The notes beneath the pieces were generated by a model, which saw nothing but the letters and a program-made list of their open reading frames with translations, had not been told where the DNA came from and searched no databases. 64,000 nucleotides of DNA from Adiantum capillus-veneris (Eukaryota; Streptophyta; Polypodiopsida; Polypodiales; Pteridaceae), in the NCBI GenBank assembly GCA_014529385.2, contig CM043971.1, positions 56,979,709-57,043,708 on the forward strand, written 5' to 3'. The number at the start of each line of letters is the position of its first letter. Position 1 is the stretch's first letter. Positions 35,157 through 46,474 of this stretch are shown one piece after another. The position numbers and the translations under genes are program-made.

Positions 35157-35514
35157 TAATGGTGTAGCCAAATAATGTCAACCATAGCAGAGGGCACAAG
35201 CCTGGATGAATGGTCTAGTTGGTGCAAGCATGGGCAGTGAAGCACATATGAAGTGCAAGTTTGGCAAGGGAGATCCTTAAGTATATGGATAAAGTGTTTG
35301 AAGTGTGGAGCATGCCTATCTTTACAGATCAACAATTGGAGTCCTGGTTGCCAAGATAGAGAAATTCAAAGTTTCATGGCGGGGGCTAGTTCTGTGCCAA
35401 TTTGGTCGCCTCGGTTGGTGTTCCATCTGAGTTTTTTTTAGCCTTTCCAGGGTTTGTACAAGAAATATGCAACATATGAAGGCCATAGGATTTGGCAACA
35501 AATCAAACGGAGTG
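35157..35514 (+). repeat. LTR 3 of tandem element L0, truncated
   Basis: Homologous to the first ~360 bp of LTR 2 (GGTGTAGCCAAA, then TTGGAGTCCTGGTTGCCAAG). Homology stops near 35514 and unrelated sequence follows, so the right end of the array is truncated. Confidence 0.7.
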
Positions 35515-36046
35515 AAAATGTTGCGTATATATGGTTGCAAGAATATTCCATTTACAAATGTAAAAATAATTTTTACTTCTTATGTGTACGACCATTTGAT
35601 TGTATAGAAGATGGTGAATTTGATTGGCTAAGACAGGAGGTCACAAAAAATATGTAAAATAGCATGTGAGTTCAACAAATATCTTAATTATTTCTATTAT
35701 ATCTATAGAAAATATACATACATAACGGATTTTTATTTGAAATAGTAAACATTTTGGGACATAAGGGATAAAGACCATATTAGGTAAAGTAGGAAAATCC
35801 CAATTCCCAGGTTGGACAACTTTCAATATATCATGTACAAAATATAGAGATTTTGTCAAAAATTTGAGTTTTCTTAAGGTCTCATTCCACTGTATGCACA
35901 TACAATACACAATGAAAACAACTAAAATACCATGGTTTCAATCAATTGGATTATTAGGAGACGAGTATATTGCATCCGTTATTGTTGTCTATGTTCTACT
36001 GTCCTACCTACAACTTATCTCAACATGGAGAGCTTGGTTTCTAGGT
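35515..36046. other. Unassigned sequence between retroelement array and minisatellite
   Basis: AT-rich. A short plus-strand frame ends at 35657 but shows no recognised motif. No RNA gene is seen. Confidence 0.4.
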
Positions 36047-36725
36047 CCACCACTTGTCCAAGTTAATGTAAAAGTGACTCAAGGTTCACAACTTGTGAAA
36101 GCAAGGATCCATTGAGGAATACAATCCACTTGGCTATTTTTCCTTAATTTATTGCATGTGACATTCAAGCAAGGTCCACTTCTAATCTATAACTTCTTAA
36201 TTTGAGGCATGGGGCATACATAAAATATGTAGCATATGCTCTATTGCCTCATAGGAAGGTTGGTTTCAAGGTGCACTTATCCATGCTAGCCTATCTTGGA
36301 GAAATGATGGAGCTTGCTTCTCTCCTTGTTTCAATGGAGACTAGCTTGGACAAGTGGTGGACCTTTGCTTCTCTCTATGTTTCAATAGAGTTAGCTTGGA
36401 CAAGTGGTGATCTTGGAACAAAACCCCCATGTAAAACATATCATGGGTATTCCAAGTGATTAGAAAGATTACCATTTAAGATATAACCTTATAGGTTGGA
36501 CAAATGGAGCTTGGCTTGGAGAAATGGTGGACCTTTGATTCTCTCCATGTTTCAATGGAGCCTATCTTGGAGAAATGGTGGAGCTTGCTTCTGTCCATGT
36601 TTCGATGGAGCCTAGCTTGAACAGTTGGTGGACCTTTGCTTCTCTCTATGTTTCAATAGAGTTAGCTTAGACACGTGGTGGATCTTCAAACTAAGCCAAC
36701 TACTATCAATGTTTCCTAGCTTGGA
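36047..36725. repeat. Minisatellite block 1
   Basis: Diverged copies of a core close to TTGGACAAGTGGTGGACCTT, separated by segments such as CCATGTTTCAATGGAGCCTA. The first core, at about 36047, is in the reverse orientation; the others read on the plus strand. The frames seen here are translations of the repeat and not genes. Confidence 0.8.
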
Positions 36726-37951
36726 CATTAGGAGATTTCGGAGGTCTTTTGGAGGCCCTTTTGGTAGAGAGAGGAAAATAAGCTCCTCCAATGAGAGAAG
36801 AGCCTACGTTACGTAGAAAAATAGATTGATATTAACAAAAATATAAAAGGTGTCCCTCTCCTCATTTAATAATCTAGTGGTCCTTGAAGACGAGCACTCT
36901 CTTTTATTTAATGCGAGCACCTTTTTCAGAAGGTAGATGCGGTGCATTTGATACGGGATACGTCATCACTAGAACTCAAAAAGTCACAAAACTATCAAGT
37001 GGTGGAAGATTTTGAAACTTTTGATACTGCCAATGCGTCCGGAACACACATATCTCCTAGAAATGAATGTCCAATTGCCTCGCTTAGACATCCAAAGAGG
37101 CTAAAAATGTCAAACACCCCTAAAAGAACATTTTACTAACGGCGCGCGAGGGGGCATTTCAAAATTTTGGAATGCCTCCTCGCGCGCCGTTAGTGAAAAG
37201 GCCCTTTTTCCCTCTTTTTAGGGATCTTTTTGAGAGGAAAATGTCCAAAAACCTCTAAAAAGTGGCTTTTTGGAAAGATAAGTGTCTAAAAATCACTAAA
37301 AAAAGCTTTTTACTAACGGCGCGCGAGGGGGCATTCCAAAATTTTGGAATGCCTCCTCGCGCGCCGTTAGTAAAAAGGCCCTTTTTTCTTTTTTTTAGGG
37401 AGATTTTTGAGAGGAAAATGTCCAAAAACCTCTAAAAAGGGGCTTTTTGGAAAGATAAGTGTCCAAAAACCCCCAAAAATGGGCTTTGTACTAACGGCGC
37501 GCAGAGGGGCATTCTAAAATTTTAGAATGCCTCCTCGCGCGCCTTTAGTAAAAAGCCCATTTTTGGGGGTTTTTTGACATTTTTTGCCTCTCCGGATGTC
37601 GGAATGAGACAAGTAGACATTCGTTTTTAAGGTATTTTGGCGTTCCGAATGCATTGGTGGTGTCAAAATCCTCAAAATCTATCACTATTTTACAGTTTGT
37701 GACTTTTCAACTTTCAATGATGACGTAAGCTGCATTGAATGCGCTGCACCTGCCTCCTGAAAAAGACGCTCGCATTAAATAAAAAAGTGACCGTTTTCAA
37801 GGACGATTGGAATATAAATCTACTTTTCAGAGTGTCTGGTTGTCCTTTTGGACGTACTCACAAGGTGCAAGTGCATTTTAAAAAAAGTTTCTAGAGAGAG
37901 AAATGCAATTTCTTAGAAGGCCCTTCAAATGACCTCCGAAATTTTCTAATG
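36726..37951. mobile_element. Foldback element with long inverted arms
   Basis: The two ends are inverted copies: left CATTAGGAGATTTCGGAGGTC, right complement GCATTAGAAAATTTCGGAGG. Homology continues for about 400 bp per arm, for example TTTAATGCGAGC near both inner regions. The centre holds three tandem units with a large palindrome each. It interrupts a minisatellite core exactly: TTGGA ends at 36725 and CAAGTGGTGGA resumes at 37952. No coding capacity is visible. Long arms suggest a Mutator-like or foldback-type non-autonomous transposon, but I see no convincing target duplication. Confidence 0.75.
37137..37548. repeat. Three tandem ~177-bp units with GC-rich palindrome
   Basis: Palindromes at 37137-37193, 37313-37370 and 37491-37548 each start CTAACGGCGCGC and end with its complement, with an AATTTT-type centre and arms of about 28 bp. 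The intervening ~120 bp also repeat (TTTTTGGAAAGATAAGTGTC). The third copy has changes in both arms. CG density is far above the surroundings. Confidence 0.88.
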
Positions 37952-39000
37952 CAAGTGGTGGAGTGTTTCTCTACTCCATGTTTCAATGGATCTTAGCTTG
38001 GATAAGTGTTGGACCTTAAAGCAAAAACCCCATGTACAACATAGAATGGATTTTCTAGATTTCAATGGAGTCTAGATTTAACAAATGGTGGAGCTTGTCT
38101 TCATCCATGTTTCAATGAAACTAGCTTGGACAAGTGGTGGACCTTGTAACAAACCCCCCCATGTACAACATATCATTGGTTTTCTAAGTGATGGAAAGGA
38201 ATACCATTCAAGATATAAACTTATAGCTTGGATAAGTAGTTGACTTTAAAACCAAATTCATCATAATACAATGAAATACAGGTTAGCCAATTCCTAAATC
38301 TTGAGACCAAACCTCCCATGCTATTAGAGATAATATATTGGATAAGTGGCGGCCCTTCTATTATTTTCCCATGCCTAGTTTAGACTACCGGTACACTTTG
38401 TAGCTATAAAGGTTGGAAGAGTTGTGGAGCCTTGTTTCTATCCATGTTTTAATGGATCCTAGCTTGGACAAGTGGTGGACCTTGGAAAAAAGCTTCCATG
38501 TACAACATATATGAGGTTTTCCATGTTTTAATGGAACCTATCTTGGACAAATGGTGAAGCTTGCTTCTCTCCATGTTGATTTTGGAACTACCTTAGACAA
38601 GTGGTGGAGCTTTGCTTTTCTACTCTTCATAATACAATGAAGTATAGGTTGGTTACATGGTGAATCTTAAGGCCAAACCTCCCATTTTACTAGAGATGAT
38701 AGGTTGGACAAGTGGATAAACCTTCTATTATTTCTCCATGACTATATTGGGCAATTAGTAGACCTAACATCTCTCTATGTTGTCTAGAGATAAGCTTGGA
38801 CAAGTGATGGACCCTGCTTCTCTCTTCCCTTGGTTTACTAGTTTGAAGACTCAGTATATATACTTTCTTAGATCTAGCTTGAACAAGTGGTGGACCTTGT
38901 ATCCACAATCTTAATTCATTACAAAAAAGTATATGAAAAAATAACATAGGAATCTTGGTTTGAAGGTCAAGCAATTAGGTTCAAATGCACATAATAATAT
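37952..39000. repeat. Minisatellite block 2
   Basis: Continuation of the plus-strand minisatellite, more diverged, with many variants of GGACAAGTGGTGGACCTT. No gene is seen. Confidence 0.75.
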
Positions 39001-39674
39001 ATTTTCCACCCATAATAAAAGAAAGTTAAATATGTTATTACCAAATTGACAAAGGTAACGTCCAAGAATTCTAGCTTTGCATCTTGTCAGATCTAAATAT
39101 TCATCAAGGCGACATGCATGTATACATCAACTTTCAAGCCATTCAAGAATACATGCACTTAGATTCCATAGTTTTGTTTTCAAAGTCTTTTAGGTTCTAA
39201 AACTCTTTCACGTAAAGTATGTAATGACAAAATTCTTGAAGCAAACATTTGTGCCCAAGAAAAATATCCCTCTCACATATTTAAAGTCCATGAATTCTCT
39301 GATCCATACTTACAAGTTTTATTTTGACATTAAACATCAATTCTCTCATAGTTACAAATAAATGCAACCTCGATATGAATTGACAAAAAATGAATTTCTT
39401 TTACTATATGACCCAACATAGGCCCCAATCAAATAAAAAATGAGTCTCCAAAAATTTGGGTGCACTCTAGCAATACATCAGAGTCTCCTCACAATAGGAT
39501 GCACTCCAATAGTACATTGAAGTCCCCTTAGAGTAGGGTGCACTCCATTCAAGTGTTCATAAAATTGACACACCTTTGTTTTTTTATAAAAAAGACTATA
39601 TCAAATTATAGAAATGTTGAAAGATACACACTAGAATAAAAAAAGCATCTTATGGCCATATTTATTCAATTCTT
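39001..39674. other. Region downstream of the FCP1-like exon A
   Basis: AT-rich sequence. A short ~38-bp repeat around 39459-39545 has three variants of GGTGCACTCCA with CAATAGTACATTGAAGTC-like sequence between. On the minus strand this is the 3' flank of the gene and could include its untranslated region. Confidence 0.45.
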
Positions 39675-40441
39675 TCATGTTGACAAGTACACACCAAGGA
39701 CATAATTTGTCTCAGAATCACTATACTGATTTACAACTGTGTTGTATGTATAGACTCTCTTATCTCTTGCATACAACCATCCTACCAACCATGGAATCAT
39801 GGTTCTCTTCAAGAAGTTTTGAAGTTGCTCGGAAGTTTTCCTCCACATCTTTGGAAATATAAGATATGTCCCTGGCATGTTCCACATCACCCTATATGGA
39901 GTGTCATAAAAAATTAAGGTATTGTTTGCATCCAAATCCTCAAATATCTTCCAAATATCACTCAAATTTTTGTGATAAACCCTTGTAAATCCTAACATAA
40001 TATTTGGATTTTGGCAATTTTTGTTACTCATAAACACCTTAACTTTGGAATACTGCTCAGGAAAATTTTTTTGTGTGATGCGTTGCACCCTTGTTAAGTT
40101 ATAGCAACTCCATATCCATAGCTCAAAGTATTCAGCACAAAAATCCAAAAAACTTTGTGCGTCTGGTCGCACCACATGATAAACTTCATCTTTATCCTCC
40201 ACAAGTCGCATGTGTTGAGCCCAAGATGTCATAGAATCTCCATGTTTCATTTCAATTGTCTTGAGAAGTAACCCCTCTAGATCCAAGATAAGTACTCTTT
40301 TGATGTCCTTGAAAGCAAGTGGTAGGTGATAAGGAGGTGATTCATTCCTTGGACAAGGTCTTGGAGGAGGTTGGATGGGTAATTCAATAGTTTTCTTCAA
40401 TTTATGCCAGCATATAGCCAATCCATTTTTCTGTAATGATT
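39675..40441 (-). CDS. FCP1/NIF-like phosphatase domain, terminal exon (gene A)
   Basis: An open exon of about 255 codons. A splice acceptor (TTTAATTTCAG) precedes its start near 40441 on the minus strand, and it ends at a TAA (39675-39677). It shows the FCP1/small CTD phosphatase fold of the HAD superfamily. The motif I region is RVLILDLEGLLL, then ELWIWSCYNLTRVQRI (motif II position) and NTLIFYDTPYRVMW (where the family has DDSP). Active family members dephosphorylate Ser residues of the RNA polymerase II tail or other nuclear proteins. Here the DxDx(T/V) signature is D-L-E-G-L and the DDS motif is YDT, so catalysis is doubtful. Upstream exons were not identified; it lies within minisatellite and may be a relative of the locus at 54-55 kb. 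Confidence 0.75.
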
Positions 40442-40859
40442 CTGAAATTAAAGAACAAGAACACTTAATGAAAACACAACAATAGACATGAGTTTTACAT
40501 TGTCTACCCTAAGGTTTTATTAGATACCAAAATCCATCTATGATCTACTCATTAATAGAAAGAAAGTCAAATTAAAATCATGACTCTTTTTTATGCTACA
40601 CTCTCTCTTAGTCTCAATACCATGGAGGTCAACTAGACTTAAGTCAACTAATAACTACTACTTGTTGTTAAAGGTATGCTTGAAGTGCATAAGGCTTAAC
40701 CAATGCTCTAGTGTAGAATGGGTATTTAGGTCTCAAGGTCTACCACTTATCCAAGCAAAGATCCATTTAGATATGGAAACCCAAATTTTCTTAATATAAT
40801 GATATAGAGTGGACAAGTGGTGAATCCTGAGACCAAACCACTCATGCTACTAGGGATAA
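40442..40859. other. Intron or spacer upstream of exon A
   Basis: AT-rich, with one minus-oriented minisatellite core near 40735 (AGGTCTACCACTTATCCAAG). No further exon is recognised. Confidence 0.45.
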
Positions 40860-43800
40860 TAGGTTGGACAAGTGGTGGACCTTGAATGTAAACCCCCCAT
40901 GTACAAAGTATCAGGGGTTTTGGGTATTTCAATCGACTCTAGCATCTTCGAGACATGGTGGAGCTTACTTCTCTCCATGTTTCAATGGAGTCTATCTTGG
41001 ATAAATGATGGAGCATCATTATCTCCATGTTTCAATGGAGCCTAGCTTGGACAAGTGGTGGATGTTTGTTTCTCTCTATGTTTGAACAGATTTAGCTTGG
41101 ACAAGTGGTGGACCTTGGAACAAAATCCCCATGTAAAACATATCATGGACATTACAAGTGGTGAGAAAAAATACCATTCAATATATAACCTTATAGGTTG
41201 GACAAGTGGTGGACCTTAACACCCAATTATTATTAATATAATGACATAGAGTGGACAAGTGGTGAATCTTGCGACCAAACCTACTAGGAAAAGTAGGTTG
41301 GACAAGTGGTGGACCTTGAATGCAAACCCCCCATGTACAAAATATCACTCATGCTACTAGGAATAATTTGGTATTAAGGTCCATGTTTCAATGGAGCCTA
41401 GCTTGGAAAAGTGGTGGACCTTTGTTTCTGTCTATGTTTCAATAGAATTAGCTTGGACAAGTGGTGAACCTTGGAACAAAACCGCCATGTAAAGCATGTC
41501 ATGGGCATTACAAGTGGTGAGAAAAAATACCATTCAAGGTATAACCTTATAGGCTGGACAAGTGGTGGACCTTAGCACCCAATTCCTCTTATTATAATGA
41601 CATAGAGTGGAAAAGTGGTGAATTGTGAGACCAAATCTACTAGGGATAATAGGGTGGACAAATGGTTGACCTTGAATGTAAATCACCCATGTACAAAATA
41701 TCATGGGTTTTGCGTATTTCAATGGAGCCTAGCATCTAGGAGACATGGTGGAACTTACTTATGTCCATGTTTTAATGGAGCCTATCTAGGAAAAATGGTG
41801 GAGGCTCCTTCTCTCCATGTTTCAATGGAGCCTAGCTTGGACAAGTCGTGGACCTTTCTTTCTCTCTATGTTTAAATATGGTTAGCTTGGACAAGTGGTG
41901 GATCTTGGAATGAAACTCTCATGTAAAACATATCATAGGCATTTCAAGTGGCGAGAAAGGATACCATTTAAGATATAACCTTATAGCCTTGGACAAGTGG
42001 TGGACCTTAACACAATATAATGACATAGAGTGTACAAGTGGTGAATCTTGAAACCAAACCACTCATGCTACTAGAGATAATAGGTTAAACAAGTGGTGGG
42101 CCTTGAAATAAAACCCCCTAGAGTGTTTCAATGGAGCCTAGCTTGGAAACATGGTAAAGCTTGCTTCTCTCCATGTTTCAATGCAGCCTATCTTGGATAA
42201 ATGGTGGAGCATCATTCTCTCCATGTTTCAATGGAGCCTAGCTTGGACAAGTGGTGGACCTTTATTTCTCTCTATGTTTGAATAGAGTTATCTTGGAAAA
42301 GTGGTGGACCTTGGAACAAAACCCCCATGTAAAACATATCATGGGCATTACAAGTGGTGAGAAAAAATACCATTTAATATATAACCTTATAGGTTGGACA
42401 AGTGGTGGACCTTAACACCCAATTATTCTTAATATAATGACATAGAGTGGATAAGTGGTGAACTTGGGACCAAACCTACTAGGGAAATAGGTTCGACAAG
42501 TGGTGGACCTTGAATGTAAACCCCCCATGTACAAAATATCACTCATGCTACTAGAAATAATTTGGTATTAAGGTCCATGTTTCAATGCAGTCTAGCTTTG
42601 AAAAGTGGTGGACCTTTGTTTCTCTCTATGTTTCAATAGATTTAGCTTGGACAAGTGGTGGACCTTGGAACAAAACCCCCATGTAAATCATGTCATGGGA
42701 ATTACAAGTGGTGAGAAAAAATACCATTCAAGCTATAACATTATAGGTTGGACAAGTGGTGGACCTTAACACCCAATTCCTCTTAATATAATGACATAGA
42801 GTGGACAAGTGGTGAATCATGAGACCAAACCTACTAGGGATAATAAGTTGGACAAGTGGTGAACCTTGAATGTAAACCCCCCATGTACAAAATATTATGG
42901 GTATTGGGTATTTCAATGGAGCCTAGCAACTTGGAGACATGGTGGAGCTTATTTCTCTCCATGTTTCAATGGAGCCTATCTAGGAGAAACAATGGAGGTT
43001 CCTTCTCTCCATGTTTCAATGAGCCTAGCTTGGACAAGTGGTGGACCTTTCTTTCTCTATATGTTTTAATAGAGTTAGCTTGGACAAGTGGTGGACCTTG
43101 GAATGAAACCCCCATGTAAAACATATCATGGGCATTTCAAGTGGTGAGAAAGGATACCATTTAAAATATAACCTTATAGGTTGGACAAGTGGTGGACCTT
43201 AACACATAGTTCTTCTTAATATAATGACATAGAGTGTACAAGTGGTGAATCTTGAGACCAAACCACTTGTGCTACTAGGGATAATAGGTTGGACAAGTGG
43301 TGGACCTTGAATGTAAACCCCTCATGTACAAAATTATGGGTTTAGGGTATTTCAATGGAGCCTAGCTTGGAGACATGGTGGAGATTGCTTCTGTCAATGT
43401 TTCAATGGAACCTATCTTGGAGAAATGGTGGATCATCCTTCTCTCCATGTTTCAATGGAGCCTACCTTGGACAAGTGGTGGACCTTTGCTTCTCTCTATG
43501 TTTCAATAGAGTTAGCTTGGACAAGTGGTGGGTGTTGGAACAAAACCCCTTTGTAAAACATAGCATGGAAATTACAAGTGATAAGGAAAAATATCATTCA
43601 AGATATAACCTTACAGGTTGGAAAAGTGGTGATGGACCTTGAAAAGTGGTGAAGGATACCATTTAAGATATACCCTTATAGGTTGGACAAGTGGTGGACC
43701 TTAACACCCAGTTATTCTTAATATAATGACAGAGAGTGGATAAGTGGTGAATCTTAAGACCAAACCACTCATGCTACTAGGTATAATACGTTAGAGAAGT

Positions 43801-44326
43801 GGTAGAACTTGAATGCAAACACCCCATGTACAAAATATCATGGTTTTAGGGTGTTTCAATGGAGCTTAGAATCTTGGAGACATGGTAGATATTGATTCTT
43901 TCCATGTTTGAATGGCACCTATCTTGAAAAAATGATGGAGGTTACTTCTCTCCATGCTTCAATGGAGCCTAGCTTTGACAAGTGGTGAACCTTTGCTTCT
44001 CTCTATGTTTGAATAGAGTTAGCTTGGACAAGTGGTGGACCTTTGCTTCTCTCTATGTTTGAATAGAGTTAGCTTGGACAAGTGGTGGACCTTGGAATGA
44101 AACCCCCATGTAAAACATATCATGGGCATTTCAAGTGGTGAGAAAGGATACCATTTAAGATATAACCTTATAGGTTGGACAAGTGGTGGACCTTAATACA
44201 TAGTTCTTCCTAATATAATGACATAGAGTGTACAAGTGGTGTATCTTGAGACCAAACCACTCGTGCTACTAGGGATAATAGGTTAGACAAGTGGTGGGCC
44301 TTGAAATAAAACCCCCCATCACTACA
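40860..44326 (+). repeat. Minisatellite block 3, higher-order repeat
   Basis: The TTGGACAAGTGGTGGACCTT core occurs dozens of times. It is organised in larger units of roughly 350-450 bp, marked by CCCCCCATGTACAAAATATC at about 40896, 41327, 42523 and 42878 (shorter or diverged versions elsewhere). Each larger unit contains, in order, segments with ATGTTTCAATGGAGCCTAGC, AAAACATATCATGGGCATT, ATAACCTTATAGGTTGGAC and AATATAATGACATAGAGTGG. Open frames here are repeat translations. Confidence 0.88.
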
Positions 44327-44329
44327 AGA

Positions 44330-44460
44330 GGCTATTCATATTAGCGATGCTCACACAGCGACGCTCAAAAAAAAAATTCCCGGTGTCGCTATGAGCGTCG
44401 CAAATTTCTTTGTAAATTTGCGACGCTCATAGCGACGCCGGCTGGGCTAAAAAAATAACC
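44330..44460. repeat. CACTA left terminal and sub-terminal repeats
   Basis: The terminal inverted repeat is followed by inverted copies of the sub-terminal motif (GTCGCTATGAGCGTCGC and GCGACGCTCATAGCGACGCC). In En/Spm the smaller transposition protein binds such repeats to bring the ends together. Confidence 0.9.
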
Positions 44461-44526
44461 GAGCGCGCCCAAAAACTCAGATCTCATATCTGAGTTTTTC
44501 GGCGCCCTCAAGCAAGGAGCAGGTAA

Positions 44527-44528
44527 CG

Positions 44529-44586
<58 letters not shown>

Positions 44587-44681
44587 CTTCTCCACACACA
44601 CACACACACACACACGAGGAGAGGAAGGAGAGCCAGGTATGCTCCTTCCCTCTCCTCATTCTCATGTTCCCTTCCCCTCTT

Positions 44682-44722
<41 letters not shown>

Positions 44723-44743
44723 TACACACACACACATAGTGTT

Positions 44744-44791
<48 letters not shown>

Positions 44792-45018
44792 AACAAAAAC
44801 AAAAACGCACACACACATACATAAACAAAGAATGCACACACACATTGAGAGAGAAAAAGAGAGAGAGAGTATGCATAAACAAAAAACGCACGCATTGAGA
44901 GAGGAAAAGAGAGAGAGAACATGCATAAACAAAAAACGCACACATTGAGAGAGGAAAAGAGAGAGAAAACATGCATACGATCCAAAAAAACGCACACACA
45001 TTGAGAGAGAAAGAGAGA
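44527..45018. repeat. CT/GA and CA microsatellite cluster
   Basis: A (CT)n tract at 44529-44582, CT and CA tracts at 44681-44735, a (GA)n tract at 44746-44787, then repeated units containing ACGCACACATTGAGAGAG (about 44827, 44880, 44938 and 44990). The long open frames on both strands are Ser-Leu or Arg-Glu repeats and are not genes. Confidence 0.9.
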
Positions 45019-45209
45019 GAAACTAATTTAACGTCGTAGGAAACTAATTAAAATTAAAAGACCTAAAGATCTAGCCGCGGAGGAGTTGAACTCAAGACCT
45101 ATTATTCAAGAGGGAAATGGCATAATCAATCTATCATACTTGGCATGGGTGATAGAAAAGTTATACCATTTATCTCTTTTTATTGGCACACACATCCACA
45201 CACGCGCAC

Positions 45210-45375
45210 ACACACAAGAAGAAGAGAGTTATAGCATCGTAGGAAACTATCTTAAAAGACGTTAAAGATTAGGTTATATGTAGACTTACATTAAATTAGA
45301 TTTAGGTTTATTTTTAACTAGATTTACGTTTATTTATGCTAGATTTAGATTTATGTTATATTAGATTAGATTTAG
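45210..45375. repeat. Direct repeat left of the HIPP segment
   Basis: Contains ACACACAAGAAGAAGAGAGTT, the GTAGGAAACTAT segment and a TTAGATTTA-rich tail. It recurs at 45888-46035 on the other side of the HIPP segment, with a partial copy at 45800-45868. Confidence 0.8.
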
Positions 45376-45738
45376 GTCTCCATAGACTGCGATGCCTGCA
45401 TGAAGCGGGTGAAGAAAGCCCTCAATGGAATATAGGGTATTGTTGCCTTCACTCATGGTGGGCTCCGTCGATCCAAAAGTACTGGTGAAATGTCTTCAGA
45501 AGATAGGGAAGAAGGTGGATCTTCAGGGCGGCAAGAGTCACTACATCCCCGACACAATGACCATCTAGACAACCTCTAGTCATTCAACAACAACTTCAAA
45601 GTTAGTATCAAGAGCAAGAACGGTCTAAAGGGCCAATTGCTGTCGTCAGATGTGGATGGAGATGAGGCAGCGTCACCGCCGGAAGTTAACTCTCACATCT
45701 TTAGTGATGAGAATGCCAACTCTTGCCGAGTTATGTGA
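45376..45738 (+). pseudogene. HIPP-like metal-binding protein segment inside the CACTA element
   Basis: Reading +1 from 45376 gives SIDCDACMKRVKKALNGI then a TAG: an HMA domain start with the Cys-x-x-Cys metal site. After a frame change, 45461-45568 reads GSVDPKVLVKCLQKIGKK then VDLQGG, the second half of the HMA fold as found in HIPP proteins. The original frame then continues from about 45583 (FNNNFKVSIKSKNG...) to NSCRVM and a TGA at 45736-45738. CRVM at the very end is a CaaX isoprenylation box, the second hallmark of HIPPs. HMA domain, linker and CaaX in the right order argue for capture of most of a host HIPP coding region. The frame change and stops mean it is now broken or spliced in a way not visible here. 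Confidence 0.8.
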
Positions 45739-45869
45739 AAAATTATGTGTTAAATCAGTTTTAAGGTTCTTATAATCCCTGTCAGTTTAGTTCTTTGTTT
45801 TTAATATAACATAATTTACGTTAGATTTAGATTTATGTTATATTAGATTAGACTTAGGTTTATTTAGGT

Positions 45870-45887
<18 letters not shown>

Positions 45888-45900
<13 letters not shown>

Positions 45901-46035
45901 AGAAGAAGAGAGTTTTAACGTCGTAGGAAACTATCCCAAAAGACGTTAAAGATTAGGTTAGATGTAGACTTACGTTAAATTTTTAGTTAGATTTACGTTT
46001 ATTTAGATTTACGCTTATTTACGTTAGATCGAGTC
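45888..46035. repeat. Direct repeat right of the HIPP segment
   Basis: Matches 45210-45375 (AGAAGAAGAGAGTT, TCGTAGGAAACTATC, AGACGTTAAAGATTAGGTT). It is preceded by a (CA)n tract at about 45870-45900. Confidence 0.8.
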
Positions 46036-46316
46036 CACGCAAGAATTAATTACGGTTTAGGGTTTAGAGTTAGACGAACAGTGAAAAGATCTACTGTGAA
46101 AAGATGTTAAGATGCTGTGAAGTGCTACAGCTAGAGAAGAGGCAAAGGGGTTTTGTCCACTACATGCAGTATCATGTAGACGTGGGTGTGTAGATTTCTT
46201 GTACCCACAAATATAGGTATTGACCAATAAAGACGAGATTATAACCCGGTGGTTCTGATCTTCGTGCACATCTAGACCGAGGTGTGCGGGGATTGGACAT
46301 GACTAGAGAATGTGAG

Positions 46317-46318
46317 GT

Positions 46319-46409
<91 letters not shown>
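46317..46409. repeat. (GA)n microsatellite
   Basis: About 92 bp of uninterrupted GA shortly upstream of the transposase start, in a promoter-proximal position. Confidence 0.95.
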
Positions 46410-46412
<3 letters not shown>

Positions 46413-46474
46413 GATGAAGAATGCCAATAGAATATTAAATTTGTTGTCCAAGTTATAAGTTTTTTATCCTCATT

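Noticed and set aside
37137-37548. CRISPR-like array (regularly spaced palindromic repeats)
   Set aside because: Only three units; the 'spacers' are themselves repeats, it lies inside a foldback element, and the genome is a plant.
42856-43642. Open frames with repeated phrases such as FNGAYLG and SLDKWW
   Set aside because: These are the minisatellite read in frame. The same phrases occur wherever the DNA unit occurs, without start, splice or codon signals.
44389-45001. Long open frames of Ser-Leu, Arg-Glu and Cys-Val repeats on both strands
   Set aside because: They are translations of (CT)n, (GA)n and (TG)n microsatellites and have no non-repetitive protein content.
45060-45140. tRNA-like stretch (GAGTTGAACTCAAGACC)
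   Set aside because: It resembles a T-arm sequence, but I could not form a cloverleaf or find A and B boxes at the right spacing.
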